Shown: positions 10,201 through 18,579, numbered from the stretch's first letter. The stretch: 64,000 nucleotides of DNA from Cytophaga aurantiaca DSM 3654 (GCF_000379725.1 NZ_KB903626.1:106-64105), one strand, 5' to 3'. Notes: generated by a model not told the origin, from the letters alone. Made by a program: numbers and translations.

Positions 10201-10843
10201 AAAATGAATACGAACCGGGTTCCACGTTTATAGTACTGCTGCCTATATCAAAATTAGAAGCTGCTGTTCCTTCAGCAAAGTACCCTCCAATGTTCATTGT
10301 GAAATCATTGGTATGAATGGTTCCTGCATTATGAAATACTTCGTGCTTCGCAGAAAATGTATCATTCAATGTCCATTCCCCGTTTATCCCATTAAACTGA
10401 ATTTGAATTGCTTTTAATTCCTGCCCCATGCAGCTTATAGTATTACCTGAAGTAGTTGCTTCAAAATAAATATTCGTATCAAAATAAAATTGCATAGTGC
10501 TTGTCAATTTTAACGAACCAAATATTTTTAAGGTATTATTTAAAAACGTAGACTTGAATTGTGTATAATCTCTTACCCCTGTCCAATCCATATTGCGGCA
10601 ATACACAATGGTCTGGTCAACTGAAACAGTATAACTGAACGATGACGTTGTTGAATTCTGATCGAAAAAAACATCATCAAGATTGGTTGGCACTTGCGAA
10701 TGAAAGGTTGTACCTCCGGAAGTAGTTGCCCAGTGATTTGCATAATCAGACCATTTTCCTTCTCCGCCAACCCAATAATAATTTAATGCATAGCTTTGAA
10801 TAGACAGAACTATGAAAAAACAGATACTAAATATTCTTTTCAT
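7283..10843 (-). CDS. Secreted T9SS surface protein with three long repeats, 1186 aa
   Basis: N-terminal signal peptide (MKRIFSICFFIVLSIQSYA). The mature protein consists of three repeats of about 350 residues starting near 22, 388 and 736. Each opens with a block of the type NLYWVGGGGNWSD..HWSLTSGG followed by VFFDQNSG, and each ends in a TGW motif. The body is rich in S, T, N and G and looks like parallel beta structure. The last 80 residues are a type A T9SS sorting domain (LYPVPANDALTIYIP, then an AGTYYMSI block, ending KTIKIVIVH). It is therefore probably exported across the outer membrane and attached to the surface or released. No catalytic motif is seen; an adhesin or substrate-contact role is a guess. 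A strong terminator follows. Confidence 0.85.
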   Translation of the reverse strand: MKRIFSICFFIVLSIQSYALNYYWVGGEGKWSDYANHWATTSGGTTFHSQVPTNLDDVFFDQNSTTSSFSYTVSVDQTIVYCRNMDWTGVRDYTQFKSTFLNNTLKIFGSLKLTSTMQFYFDTNIYFEATTSGNTISCMGQELKAIQIQFNGINGEWTLNDTFSAKHEVFHNAGTIHTNDFTMNIGGYFAEGTAASNFDIGSSTINVEPGSYSFSGLTEAWSILNSSLVFDPSQSTINFLGVGNLSFTSITYNYNIINSGQGMLDFDCKECTVKEMNFKASANIKGNSTFQKLLFTEGNVYTITGDIKIPDSGSLIAMGTCSKPIFIQADRSANRSAVYTLKKNTGAVNVEYVYLENAATSGTASFDAANSYNLGNVTGWNIALPTSKNLYWVGGGGNWSDQNHWSLTSGGAVISGCVPTYADNVFFDQNSGLATNAIVKLDLYKAQCKNMDWSAITNNVTLDNNRNKLYISGSLTLSAKLQFSVTTGQLIFNSQSTGNTIKTAGVLIPGQVILDGIGGEWTLVDAFSVGDIGFYNGSLISNNQQITTATFSAMPDKVNSIKIVLQNSTVKLTGAVWYMTAGIGFQCGTSTIIINNTTSSQTLNASLYNFYNINALGLNVSISATNTRKLYFALDGSLEGNQSFDSLIFSAGHKYTLTNATYTINKDFIAKGTCGNYISITGSSYYKTKIIKSSGSVLCTNLMLSDVDASGGATFSASNSVALTAITGWTLLPSKPRNLYWIGGAGDWKDPSHWSLSDGGTGGECEPNRFDNVYFTQSSGLNSGKMVKSTVASEFHNMDWSGIIQVCNLTSYDANCYGSLILSSSVTVSMSITFRSSTPETIKTAAKTIGSVTFDGTGSWKLLDNLKVGGGIKHIQGTFITNGYSVNLGTSYNVIGNATLDIRNSKMSIAKGGFFGMAPYLVLLATKSEIEFLNQDPVFYPAGINYSPSVSFSETSDGLSFGRVICRNNAARFIVSRGQHSFTYFLAEGGAEITNSCSYDTLSLTPGRTYIFAAGSTQTVRSVFNAIGQPGFPIEILSKSVGTSVDISKASGIVCAEYLYLKDIHAVGGATFYAGANGANVANNTGWIFTDCGSNPPVTTSVSQRSNLSDIMLYPVPANDALTIYIPDAGTYNLKMYNMQSVEVLNRKVEGGSDYHLNTSAYIAGTYYMSIDNGTSQKTIKIVIVH

Positions 10844-11212
10844 GAAAAATATTTTTTATTAAAAATTCAATTAAAAACGTGAAGTTGAATTTACTTATTT
10901 AATCATTTACCTCATATACATTTTAAAAGAATTACGGATTATTCATAAAGTTGTTCTTTATACTGCGAAAAAACAATTTCTTGTCTACAGTTAAATTCAA
11001 CCTTGTGTATTGGATCCGCTATTCTTATCACCAATAGAAAAAAGATGCGGGCTTTGTAGCTTCACTCAGCGTTTCATTGCTTACTTCGTTCCGCTCATTT
11101 TGGTATCCCTACTACATTCATACAGGGCTGTCGGCCCTTGGCACAAATGCAGATTGAGTCGTGGTTTAATGAGAGTAATGATTGCCAACAGCAGAGAAAA
11201 TTCAATTATGTA
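10844..11212. other. Gene-free gap with a GC-richer patch
   Basis: This gap lies between two minus-strand genes. The first 180 bases are AT-rich. About 11030-11170 is clearly richer in G+C, with loosely repeated GCTCA/CTTCGTTC-type words and a small AGGGC..GCCCT hairpin near 11124-11138. A 78-codon plus-strand frame runs through it into the 3' end of the next gene, but it resembles nothing and is not called. The patch may be a dispersed repeat or a decayed gene. Confidence 0.4.
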
Positions 11213-12352
11213 TTACAAACCTGCTGCTGCATATCTCAGTAATTGAATGGGGAATGGATATGTCCAACCAATGTAATAAGTATCTGCTGTATAATAAGCA
11301 GGATATAAAAAGCTTGCGAGCATCGCTATCACAACCAACTTACGGATATATGCTGTAAGTTCTACTTCCTTTATTAAAGCAACTGCTAAAAATAATGCCG
11401 GAAGCAGATATGCCATGCTTCTTGTAATGTCCATTACAGACAATGCAATTAATAACAGTAAAGAAATACCGCCTGTAAAGAAAAAAACCAATGTGTATTT
11501 TTTCTTTTTAAATCCGATCCATAACGCAGCAATTACTAACAACCAATTTCCTTCCAAAGCAGACCATATACCCATTGGCATATTATTGACCTGATTCATT
11601 AAAAGACTTAATCCTACACCACCTGCATTTGTTGAAAAGCCAAAGAACGTTGTCAATATATATCTGGTTGCGAAATAAGCAATCCATGCGCTCATCACAG
11701 CAACTGTATGTGTGTAAAACAACCGGTTTCCGGCTGAATTATTGTAATACATCCAATATAAAAATACAAGAGAAGAAGCTATCAGCGCTCTTTCATCTGT
11801 CCACGATGCCAGAAAAACAGAAATAAAAATAAGAAGTGGATTTTTGAAATACATACTTGTCACTAAAAAAAATAATGCCAATCCATCAAAGATCCCTCTT
11901 ATTTCAGTAAAAGATACACGGCCCGCATAGATGAATGCCAACGATAATGTTAACAACACGGTTGTTACTTTATCTTGTGTAATGCGTTCAAATAGTCGAA
12001 TTGAAAAATAAAATAATAAGGTTCCGAATAGAGCTTGAACAATAAGGATACCTATAATTTCAAGATGAAATACATACGCAATGAATGGCATTGTAATACG
12101 GAACGATAATTTACTTTCATGCATATTAGGATCATATTCATGATATAAAAAAGGGTCTTGAACTTGCGTCAATATTGCCTTCCAAGAACCTGCAAATTCG
12201 CCTTTTAATCCTTCATAAGATGGAAATGCCAATAAAAAAACAATGAATGGCAGTGAAAGTGTAAGTATAAGAATCCAGTTTTTCTTCTGTGTAAATAATT
12301 CACACTTTGTAATAATGGTGTTGTAGGAATTTATTAATATATGTTCAATCAT
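11213..12352 (-). CDS. Polytopic membrane protein of unknown function, 379 aa
   Basis: Strongly hydrophobic, with about nine to ten predicted membrane spans beginning at residue 25 (WILILTLSLPFIVFLLAF). The extracytoplasmic region after the first span is acidic and aromatic. The overall pattern resembles EpsG- or GT-C-type membrane proteins of polysaccharide assembly, but there is no DE motif in the first loop as in the GT39-like protein two genes away. I cannot assign a function. It is an isolated minus-strand gene flanked by gaps of over 250 bases. Confidence 0.7.
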   Translation of the reverse strand: MIEHILINSYNTIITKCELFTQKKNWILILTLSLPFIVFLLAFPSYEGLKGEFAGSWKAILTQVQDPFLYHEYDPNMHESKLSFRITMPFIAYVFHLEIIGILIVQALFGTLLFYFSIRLFERITQDKVTTVLLTLSLAFIYAGRVSFTEIRGIFDGLALFFLVTSMYFKNPLLIFISVFLASWTDERALIASSLVFLYWMYYNNSAGNRLFYTHTVAVMSAWIAYFATRYILTTFFGFSTNAGGVGLSLLMNQVNNMPMGIWSALEGNWLLVIAALWIGFKKKKYTLVFFFTGGISLLLLIALSVMDITRSMAYLLPALFLAVALIKEVELTAYIRKLVVIAMLASFLYPAYYTADTYYIGWTYPFPIQLLRYAAAGL

Positions 12353-12539
12353 AACATCAATAATAAAAGTTTTACGATTTTAATTTTTAATCAACGAACG
12401 AAGATATATAAAAGAACGGACTTTTATTTTCTAAATAGCAGTATACGCAGCATAATAGTTACTATTTCCTTTCAGGCCAACTGCTGCCGTCACAAGAGAG
12501 CACAGGCTAAAATATCAGCTTTTAAGGTATAAGGATTTA

Positions 12540-12589
12540 AAAGAGGAAGCCAGAGCGTGTTAAAATTAACACGCTCCGGCTTCCTCTTT
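12540..12589 (-). terminator. Strong intrinsic terminator of the NHL lipoprotein gene
   Basis: Arms 12540-12563 and 12566-12589 pair over 24 positions with one mismatch, starting about 20 bases beyond the stop codon of the minus-strand gene. The ends are A-rich on one side and T-rich on the other, so it could work in both directions. The stem core is GC-rich (CGCTC, GGCTTCC). Confidence 0.8.
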
Positions 12590-12609
12590 ATCTAATAAAT
12601 AGCACTTGT

Positions 12610-13686
12610 TTATTGCGCAGTGATTTTGCGAATTGTTTGACCGTTATATTCTGCTATATATAAATTTCCATTTATATCAAAAGCAATTCCAGCAGGAGCT
12701 ATAAACAGAGCACTCGTACTAACTCCATTTGTAGTGCCAGGAATACCTGAACCAGCAAAAGTAGAAACGACACCTGCTGAAGTAATTTTGCGAATTGTAT
12801 TATTTGTTTGATCTGCTACATAGAGATTCCCACCGGCATCTATTGAGATTCCAAAAAGAGAACCGAATTTAGCAGCAGTTCCTGTGGCATTAGCATATCC
12901 TTGTATCGAACCTGCTATTGTTGATACTACTCCCAAAGAGGTAACCATACGGATCTTATAATTATATTGGTCAGTCACATAAATATTGCCATGAGCATCT
13001 AAAACCAATGCAACAGGATTTTGAAATTGAGCGCCTGTTCCAGTACCATCCATATAACCTCCAGACGATCCCGCAAGAGTGGAGACTGATCCTGAGGAAG
13101 TAACTATACGAATTCTGTTATTCCCTTGATCGGCTACAAATACATTTCCTGAAGCATCTACTGCAACACCCGTAGGTGCATTAAACTGTGCCAGTGAACC
13201 CATTCCATCAGCTGTTCCGCTTGTACCAGCTTGACCAGCCAAGGTCGATACAGCACCGCCAGAAGTGATTTTCCGTATCAACTGATTCCCCTGATCAGCT
13301 ACATATACATTTCCATCCTTATCTACAGCCACACCGGTTGGAAAATTAAACTGTGCAGCAATTCCAGTTGCATCAGCATATCCAGCTGTACCCGACCCTG
13401 CGAAGGTTGTAACTTCACCTGTAGAAAAAATTTTTCTGATGACATGATTTAATCGATCAGCTATGTATATATTTCCGTCTCCATCAACAGCTATTCCTGA
13501 TGGATGATTGAACTCTGCACTTTGTCCGGTTCCATTAATAAAACCTGCTGTACTGCTACCAGCCAAGGTCGTTACCATATATGTAGACGTAGATGTTTTT
13601 GATGGTGTCGGATCTGAACTGTTTTTACAACTCATTATACATGCACTGAAGCTGAAAATTAAGATTATTAAAAAACGGTACTTCAT
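12610..13686 (-). CDS. NHL-repeat beta-propeller lipoprotein, 358 aa
   Basis: Lipoprotein signal peptide with the cysteine in CIMSC (about residue 20), then a short S/T/P linker. The mature part is six NHL repeats of about 53 residues, each with GIAVDxxGNIYVADxxNxxIRKI followed by VSTxAG, which predicts a six-bladed beta-propeller. It should sit lipid-anchored in the periplasm or on the outer membrane. NHL propellers bind proteins, sugars or nucleic acids and some are hydrolytic; nothing here shows which. The gene stands alone, with its own terminator downstream. Confidence 0.85.
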   Translation of the reverse strand: MKYRFLIILIFSFSACIMSCKNSSDPTPSKTSTSTYMVTTLAGSSTAGFINGTGQSAEFNHPSGIAVDGDGNIYIADRLNHVIRKIFSTGEVTTFAGSGTAGYADATGIAAQFNFPTGVAVDKDGNVYVADQGNQLIRKITSGGAVSTLAGQAGTSGTADGMGSLAQFNAPTGVAVDASGNVFVADQGNNRIRIVTSSGSVSTLAGSSGGYMDGTGTGAQFQNPVALVLDAHGNIYVTDQYNYKIRMVTSLGVVSTIAGSIQGYANATGTAAKFGSLFGISIDAGGNLYVADQTNNTIRKITSAGVVSTFAGSGIPGTTNGVSTSALFIAPAGIAFDINGNLYIAEYNGQTIRKITAQ

Positions 13687-13873
13687 AGAGATATTTTTAA
13701 AAGTGTATACTATTAATACGTAAGAATAAAATAGTATTCTGTAGTTAAACTGTAGAGGAGTGTTGATTAGTAAACTATGTGAAAAATAGAATGAAGGTCG
13801 AACAAATACGGTGAGTTATAAATAGACAATATTCCTGAAGTTTAAATCAAAAATTAAATAGTTGTAAAATAGA

Positions 13874-15436
13874 TCAGAAAGAAAACTGTACAATCTTAAT
13901 GGTTTTATCTTCTAGTATATAAGGTGGCAAATCGTTACGATCTAACACAGCTATTTTATAACCTTTTGATTTTACTTTTTCGATCTGTTCTTTCGAAGGA
14001 ACAAAGCTGTAAGCAATAAAATCTGTGTAGAACATAACATGTACATACCCAAACGGACGAATGCTTGTATTAAAAATTACAGTATTTTTTTCTGCAATAT
14101 TCTTTTTAATGAATTGAATAAATTTCATTTCCTTTAAACTCAGATCTCTTTGATGATTATCTTTTGGATATTTTATTGTATGATTTTTCTCTATTTTAGA
14201 AAAATCCAGAACAAAAAATGCTGTTGTTAAAATCAATATGCATTGAATACTATAAACAATTTTCTTATCTGAAATTTTAGTTTCTATCCAGTCAATACCA
14301 GCTATAATTAATGCTCCCAAGCCTAAGAAAATAATTGGTGAAACGATAACAGGAAATGCGATCATTTTAGTTTTTGCAATTGAATAAAATATATACACTA
14401 TGATCACAACCGTGCTCAATGCTATTTTATATCTTTTTTCTTTAACCTGAACAATCAATAAAATAAACCCTGCCAAATAAAAAAAGGGTGTAATAAAACC
14501 AGCTCCATAGATTTTTTCAAAGCCTTCTGTAAAGTAAAAAAAGGTAGACTCAGTATGACCTTCAAGAGCTTCAAAAAAATGTTTCCCGTTATATAACAAT
14601 TCGTACTGAGCCTCTTTAGGGAAGCTCAGGAAAATATATATTTGCCAGGGTAAAAATATACATGCACTTATGCTGAAAGCTATTATTAATGGTATATAAG
14701 AGTTGATTTTCCATCGTTGTTCTTTTGAAAAGAATATAACAATTGCCCAGACCACATATATCAATAATCCCATGAGCCATTTTACCAACACAGCACATCC
14801 GGAAAATATTGCTATGCAAATCAGCCATCTCATGTTTTTTGATTTTTGATATTCAAACCAGGACCAGATACTTCCTGTAATAAAAAAAAGAAATGCTGCA
14901 TCATTGTGATCCGTTGAATACCTACCTGCTGACAATTCTAACGGAAAGTAAGCTATTGCAAAAAAAAGTGCTCCAACATAACCTACCCTTTCATTTATAC
15001 ATATTGATCCTATTCTATAAATAAACAAAGGAATGATAGCATGCATAATAACACTTGGCATACGCACTGCTAATGCTGTATTGCCTAAATATTTTATACT
15101 AAAAGAAATGAGCCATAAAAATAGTGGCTGCTTGTGCAACCACGTATGATTGGCAGTCCAATTTTTAAAATCATATTCCAGAATTGGAAATTTATAAAGC
15201 GTTGGTTCAAATGGTTGATCGACCATATTTTTTGCAACAAGTGCATGAAATTGTTCATCCCATATAATTAAAAAGGGGTCAAGCATTGCAACAAAAAGCC
15301 CTACCAGAAAGGTACAGATAACTAGAAAAAAAAGACTCACACTTCTTCTGCCTGGAAATAATAATACTGATGCCAGCAAAAGGATTATACTTATGATTAA
15401 TAATATAATCTGTTGCTCAGTAAAGAATGATAACAT
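13874..15436 (-). CDS. GT39/ArnT-like membrane glycosyltransferase, 520 aa
   Basis: Integral membrane protein with about eleven to twelve spans. The first large extracytoplasmic loop has the D60-E61 pair in LDPFLIIWDEQFHALVA, the hallmark of the dolichyl-/undecaprenyl-phosphate-sugar-dependent GT-C fold (PMT/ArnT superfamily). It is followed by the LHKQPLFLWL region typical of ArnT-like enzymes. Expected role: transfer of a sugar from a polyprenyl phosphate donor to lipid A, glycan or protein on the periplasmic face. A second member of the family lies at about 34.4-36.2 kb. Acceptor and sugar cannot be told from sequence. Confidence 0.85.
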   Translation of the reverse strand: MLSFFTEQQIILLIISIILLLASVLLFPGRRSVSLFFLVICTFLVGLFVAMLDPFLIIWDEQFHALVAKNMVDQPFEPTLYKFPILEYDFKNWTANHTWLHKQPLFLWLISFSIKYLGNTALAVRMPSVIMHAIIPLFIYRIGSICINERVGYVGALFFAIAYFPLELSAGRYSTDHNDAAFLFFITGSIWSWFEYQKSKNMRWLICIAIFSGCAVLVKWLMGLLIYVVWAIVIFFSKEQRWKINSYIPLIIAFSISACIFLPWQIYIFLSFPKEAQYELLYNGKHFFEALEGHTESTFFYFTEGFEKIYGAGFITPFFYLAGFILLIVQVKEKRYKIALSTVVIIVYIFYSIAKTKMIAFPVIVSPIIFLGLGALIIAGIDWIETKISDKKIVYSIQCILILTTAFFVLDFSKIEKNHTIKYPKDNHQRDLSLKEMKFIQFIKKNIAEKNTVIFNTSIRPFGYVHVMFYTDFIAYSFVPSKEQIEKVKSKGYKIAVLDRNDLPPYILEDKTIKIVQFSF

Positions 15437-15536
15437 TATGTTGAAGAATTTTAAAAACGAATAAGTATATTTTTTAATTTTTTAAAGACATCTCTTTTAT
15501 CTACACAAGTTTAAAAGCAATTTAGGTAGTAAAAAC

Positions 15537-15570
15537 AAAAACCCTTAGCTTTTTCAAACTAAGGGTTTTT
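15537..15570 (-). terminator. Terminator downstream of the initiator tRNA
   Basis: Arms 15537-15548 and 15559-15570 form a 12-bp stem with CCCTTAG/CTAAGGG as core, starting 6 bases past the CCA end of the tRNA on the minus strand. A-runs and T-runs flank both sides, so it could stop transcription either way, but on the plus strand nothing is arriving. Confidence 0.85.
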
Positions 15571-15576
15571 TTTCAA

Positions 15577-15652
<76 letters not shown>

Positions 15653-15717
15653 GTATATTTTTGGTATTTTTCGTCTTTTGAAGAATAATCAGAGCATCTT
15701 TCTGATTGTTTGGTTTG

Positions 15718-15748
15718 CAAATATAGGACTTTTTCCCTGCATTCAAAA
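15718..15748 (-). promoter_or_regulatory. Promoter of the initiator tRNA (Bacteroidetes type)
   Basis: Read on the minus strand: TTTTG (15748-15744), an 18-base spacer, then TATATTTG (15725-15718). This matches the Bacteroidetes consensus TTTG, about 19 bases, TAnnTTTG. Transcription would start near 15711, about 60 bases before the tRNA. Confidence 0.7.
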
Positions 15749-15868
15749 CATTAAATTGTTTTTAGAACGTAAAAGTTCCCGTTAATGGGCTTTTTAGCTA
15801 ATAACCAGCAGGTAAAAGATTGATTTTTATAGAAATAATTTAATGAATGACTTCGTCATTATACTTTT

Positions 15869-15966
15869 CCTTTGCGGCCTTTGCGAAATCTTAGCGTTCT
15901 TTGCGGTTAAGGAGTTCGGATAAATTTAACCGCAAAGGTCGCAAAGAGGAACGCAAGGAACGCTAA
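15869..15966. repeat. CGCAAAG-type imperfect hairpin repeat
   Basis: The roughly 380-base gap between the tRNA and the RDD gene contains a dyad. Several TTTGCG words run up to CTTTGCGGTTAA (15899-15910), and the opposite arm starts TTAACCGCAAAG (15926-15937) and continues with CGCAAAG and AACGC words. The central 12 bp pair perfectly and the outer parts only partly. A small perfect hairpin AATGA/TCATT (15846-15860) lies just outside. This kind of CGCAAAG-rich sequence occurs as a dispersed repeat in many environmental bacteria, as far as I recall. Confidence 0.6.
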
Positions 15967-15970
15967 TTAA

Positions 15971-16006
15971 AAAGTCTCGTCCCGATATTGATAGGGACGG
16001 GACTTT
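15971..16006 (-). terminator. Terminator of the RDD gene
   Basis: Arms AAAGTCTCGTCCC (15971-15983) and GGGACGGGACTTT (15994-16006) pair over 13 positions including one G:T pair, about 26 bases after the stop codon of the minus-strand gene. The core belongs to the TCCCGATA/TATCGGGA type also seen in two other terminators of this window. Confidence 0.75.
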
Positions 16007-16032
16007 CTCAATCTATCTTCTAACACACAAAA

Positions 16033-16593
16033 TTACAGCGAACTCTTTTTAACCGCCAATGTTTTACCGACAGCGTCGTGTATAGTTTGATTTTTATCGC
16101 TCTTTAACATCAATAGAGCGTCTATACAGAAAAGGGCCGATACGATAAAACTTATAATTTTAATAATTGAAGGTAAATTTGACTGAAGTTGTGATGCTTC
16201 CATGAAGGATGTAACAGATTCCATTTCCGGCATAGAGTACAAAATATAATTGCTATTGATCGCAATGATAAATGCGATAAAATAATAATAGTTTCGAATC
16301 AATACTTGCTTATAGGAAATCGACTGCAGATCTTCTCCAACAATTTGTATCCCCATTATTTTTTTTCCTAACGTAGCTCCATATTCCTTTTCCATATAGC
16401 ACTTATATATAATGCCTATCAAGGAAGGAACCAAGGACAAGACATATGATTTTGCCGACAGTAAAGAATAATACGTTATACCCACACTTAACGGGGATAA
16501 GATGAGACCATCAAGAAGTGATGCAGCTAAACGCGGACCGAATTCGGCATAGGTTACTTGAGGCTCGTCTATATTATGAATTATTTGTTCCAT
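16033..16593 (-). CDS. RDD-family membrane protein, 186 aa
   Basis: Four hydrophobic segments. The N-terminal part has the RDD signature arginine and aspartate in GPRLAASLLDGLIL, and the C-terminus has the usual QTIHDAVGKTLAVKK ending. RDD proteins are small inner-membrane proteins of mostly unknown function; some are linked to ion or osmolyte transport. The DUF5362-like gene 31 bases upstream on the same strand probably shares its transcript, and the pair recurs in Bacteroidetes as far as I recall. Confidence 0.8.
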   Translation of the reverse strand: MEQIIHNIDEPQVTYAEFGPRLAASLLDGLILSPLSVGITYYSLLSAKSYVLSLVPSLIGIIYKCYMEKEYGATLGKKIMGIQIVGEDLQSISYKQVLIRNYYYFIAFIIAINSNYILYSMPEMESVTSFMEASQLQSNLPSIIKIISFIVSALFCIDALLMLKSDKNQTIHDAVGKTLAVKKSSL

Positions 16594-16624
16594 AGTTTTA
16601 TGCTTCGTTTAATGACTGAATTTT

Positions 16625-17086
16625 TTAAAATGTTTTCGTTGTTACCAACACTAAAATCAAGATTCCGTAAATACTAATACCAACAATGATACATATACCA
16701 TAGAATTTAAAAATTGATTTTAAATTCTTTAAAGCAATTTCTATTCCTGTAACATCCAATACAGGAACACTCTTTAATGTCTTAGATGAAAAATTATGCA
16801 TGTACAAAGACGGAATCAAAAGAAGCACTCCATAAACAATCAGCATAATAAACAAGAACACAAATTGAATCTGACCGCCTCCCTGCATATTTGCAATTTC
16901 ATTCGCAAAGAATGTTGCAGCCCCAATAAATATCAAACACCCAAGAGCCATTAAGCCAAATAAGCCAAAGCCAACAATAGACATAAATCTAGTCCACTTT
17001 GCTGCCTCTATTAAATAACCTTTCATTGTTTCTGTTAACTGCACATTGCTTTCAGAATTTATTTCTGAATGGTCTAAAATTTCCAT
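16625..17086 (-). CDS. DUF5362-like membrane protein, 153 aa
   Basis: Hydrophilic N-terminus of about 30 residues, then three to four membrane spans (for example FMSIVGFGLFGLMALGCLIF). The arrangement LIEAAKWTRFMSIVGF followed later by LKNLKSIFKFYGI is typical of DUF5362 proteins. Function unknown. It is the first gene of a probable two-gene unit with the RDD protein and follows the lpd terminator closely. Confidence 0.65.
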   Translation of the reverse strand: MEILDHSEINSESNVQLTETMKGYLIEAAKWTRFMSIVGFGLFGLMALGCLIFIGAATFFANEIANMQGGGQIQFVFLFIMLIVYGVLLLIPSLYMHNFSSKTLKSVPVLDVTGIEIALKNLKSIFKFYGICIIVGISIYGILILVLVTTKTF

Positions 17087-17114
17087 CTGCTAAAATTTAA
17101 ATAAGAAGAAAATA

Positions 17115-17156
17115 AAAAAGCTATCCCGATCACTATCGGGATCGGAACAGCTTTTT
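17115..17156 (-). terminator. Terminator after lpd
   Basis: Outer arms AAAAAGCT (17115-17122) and AGCTTTTT (17149-17156) enclose an 8-bp perfect inner stem ATCCCGAT/ATCGGGAT with a CACT loop; six bases bulge on one side. It sits 18 bases past the lpd stop codon on the minus strand and ends in a T-run, closing the 2-oxoglutarate dehydrogenase gene set. Confidence 0.8.
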
Positions 17157-17173
17157 AAAAAGAATTATAAATA

Positions 17174-18574
17174 TTAAATGTGTAACGCTCTGTTGTCCGT
17201 AGCAGCTAAACACGCTTCTTTGAACGACTCGGTGAACGTTGGGTGTGCATGAGACATTCTGCTCACATCTTCAGCAGATGCTCTGAATTCCATTGCGACT
17301 ACCGCTTCAGCGATCATATCCGCCACACGTGGCCCGATCATATGTACACCTAAAATCTCATCTGTATTTTTATCGGCAAGTACTTTTACAAAACCATCTA
17401 CGTCCATAGATGCTCTCGCTCTACCTGAGGCTTTGAATGGGAAGTTTCCTACTTTGTATTCTTTGCCATCTTTTTTCAATTGTTCTTCGGTATAACCTAC
17501 TGCTGCAACTTCAGGCCATGTATACACAACACCCGGAATTAAGTTGTAATTGATATGCGGTTTTTGTCCGGCGATTGATTCTGCAACAAACACACCTTCT
17601 TCTTCTGCTTTGTGTGCAAGCATCGCGCCTACTACTACGTCACCGATTGCATAAATACCCGGTACGTTTGTCTGTAAGTGACCGTCAACAGCTACTCTGC
17701 CGCGCTCGTCCAGCTTCACACCTGCAGCTTCTAAGCCAAGGCCTTCTGTATACGGACGACGACCTGTTGCTACCAACACGTAATCACCTTTCAATTCAAT
17801 TACTTTACCGTCTTTGTCTTCTGCGGTAACGGTTACTTCTTTGCCTTTCGCAGAAGCACCTGTTACTTTATGACTGAAGTAAAATTCGAAACCTAAATGG
17901 TTTTTAGAAACTTTGATCAATTCTTTACCCAACGCTCTATCCATCGTAGGAATCAATGTATCCATAAATTCTACTACTGAAACTTTAGCGCCCAAACGTG
18001 CATACACCGAACCAAGCTCCATACCAATTACACCGCCGCCAATAACGATCAGGTGTTTCGGTACTTCTGTCAATTCCAATGCTTCCGTAGAAGTGATGAT
18101 GCGTTTTTTATCGATCGCAACATTTGGTAACGACGTAGGCTTAGAACCGGTAGCGATAATTGTTTTCGCTGTTTTCAATTCTTTCACACTACCATCGGCA
18201 GCTGTTACTTTGATGGTGTTTTTATCAACGAACGAACCGATGCCTGTATGCACATCAATCTTATTCTTCTTCATCAGATAATTGATACCATCGCATGTTT
18301 GTTTCACCACACCTGCTTTGCGATCAATCATTTGTTTGATGTTCACTTTTACACTTGCTACATCAATACCATGTTCTTTGAACGTGTGCGTTGCATTGTA
18401 ATAATGCTCTGATGAATCCAATAATGCTTTTGAAGGAATACAACCTACGTTTAAGCAGGTACCGCCCAGGGTACTGTATTTTTCAATCAATGCGGTCTTC
18501 ATACCAAGCTGTGCGCAACGGATTGCTGCTACATACCCACCAGGACCAGAACCGATAACTACTACGTCGTACAT
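17174..18574 (-). CDS. lpd: Dihydrolipoyl dehydrogenase (E3), 466 aa
   Basis: Flavoprotein disulfide reductase that reoxidises dihydrolipoamide with NAD+. FAD-binding GSGPGG is at residues 8-13, the redox disulfide C40-LNVG-C45 follows, an NAD-binding GGGVIGMELGSVYARLG block lies near 175, the second FAD motif AIGDV is near 310, and the catalytic HAHPTFTE block is near the C-terminus. Full family length. It follows sucA and sucB on the same strand, which supports E3 of the 2-oxoglutarate complex, though the same E3 may also serve pyruvate dehydrogenase. The 158-base gap to sucB holds a heptad-repeat hairpin element. Confidence 0.97.
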   Translation of the reverse strand: MYDVVVIGSGPGGYVAAIRCAQLGMKTALIEKYSTLGGTCLNVGCIPSKALLDSSEHYYNATHTFKEHGIDVASVKVNIKQMIDRKAGVVKQTCDGINYLMKKNKIDVHTGIGSFVDKNTIKVTAADGSVKELKTAKTIIATGSKPTSLPNVAIDKKRIITSTEALELTEVPKHLIVIGGGVIGMELGSVYARLGAKVSVVEFMDTLIPTMDRALGKELIKVSKNHLGFEFYFSHKVTGASAKGKEVTVTAEDKDGKVIELKGDYVLVATGRRPYTEGLGLEAAGVKLDERGRVAVDGHLQTNVPGIYAIGDVVVGAMLAHKAEEEGVFVAESIAGQKPHINYNLIPGVVYTWPEVAAVGYTEEQLKKDGKEYKVGNFPFKASGRARASMDVDGFVKVLADKNTDEILGVHMIGPRVADMIAEAVVAMEFRASAEDVSRMSHAHPTFTESFKEACLAATDNRALHI

Positions 18575-18579
18575 GTTTT

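Noticed and set aside
11010-11246. 78-codon plus-strand ORF in the 10.8-11.2 kb gap
   Set aside because: It runs into the 3' end of the membrane-protein gene on the other strand and matches nothing; described only as part of the gap.
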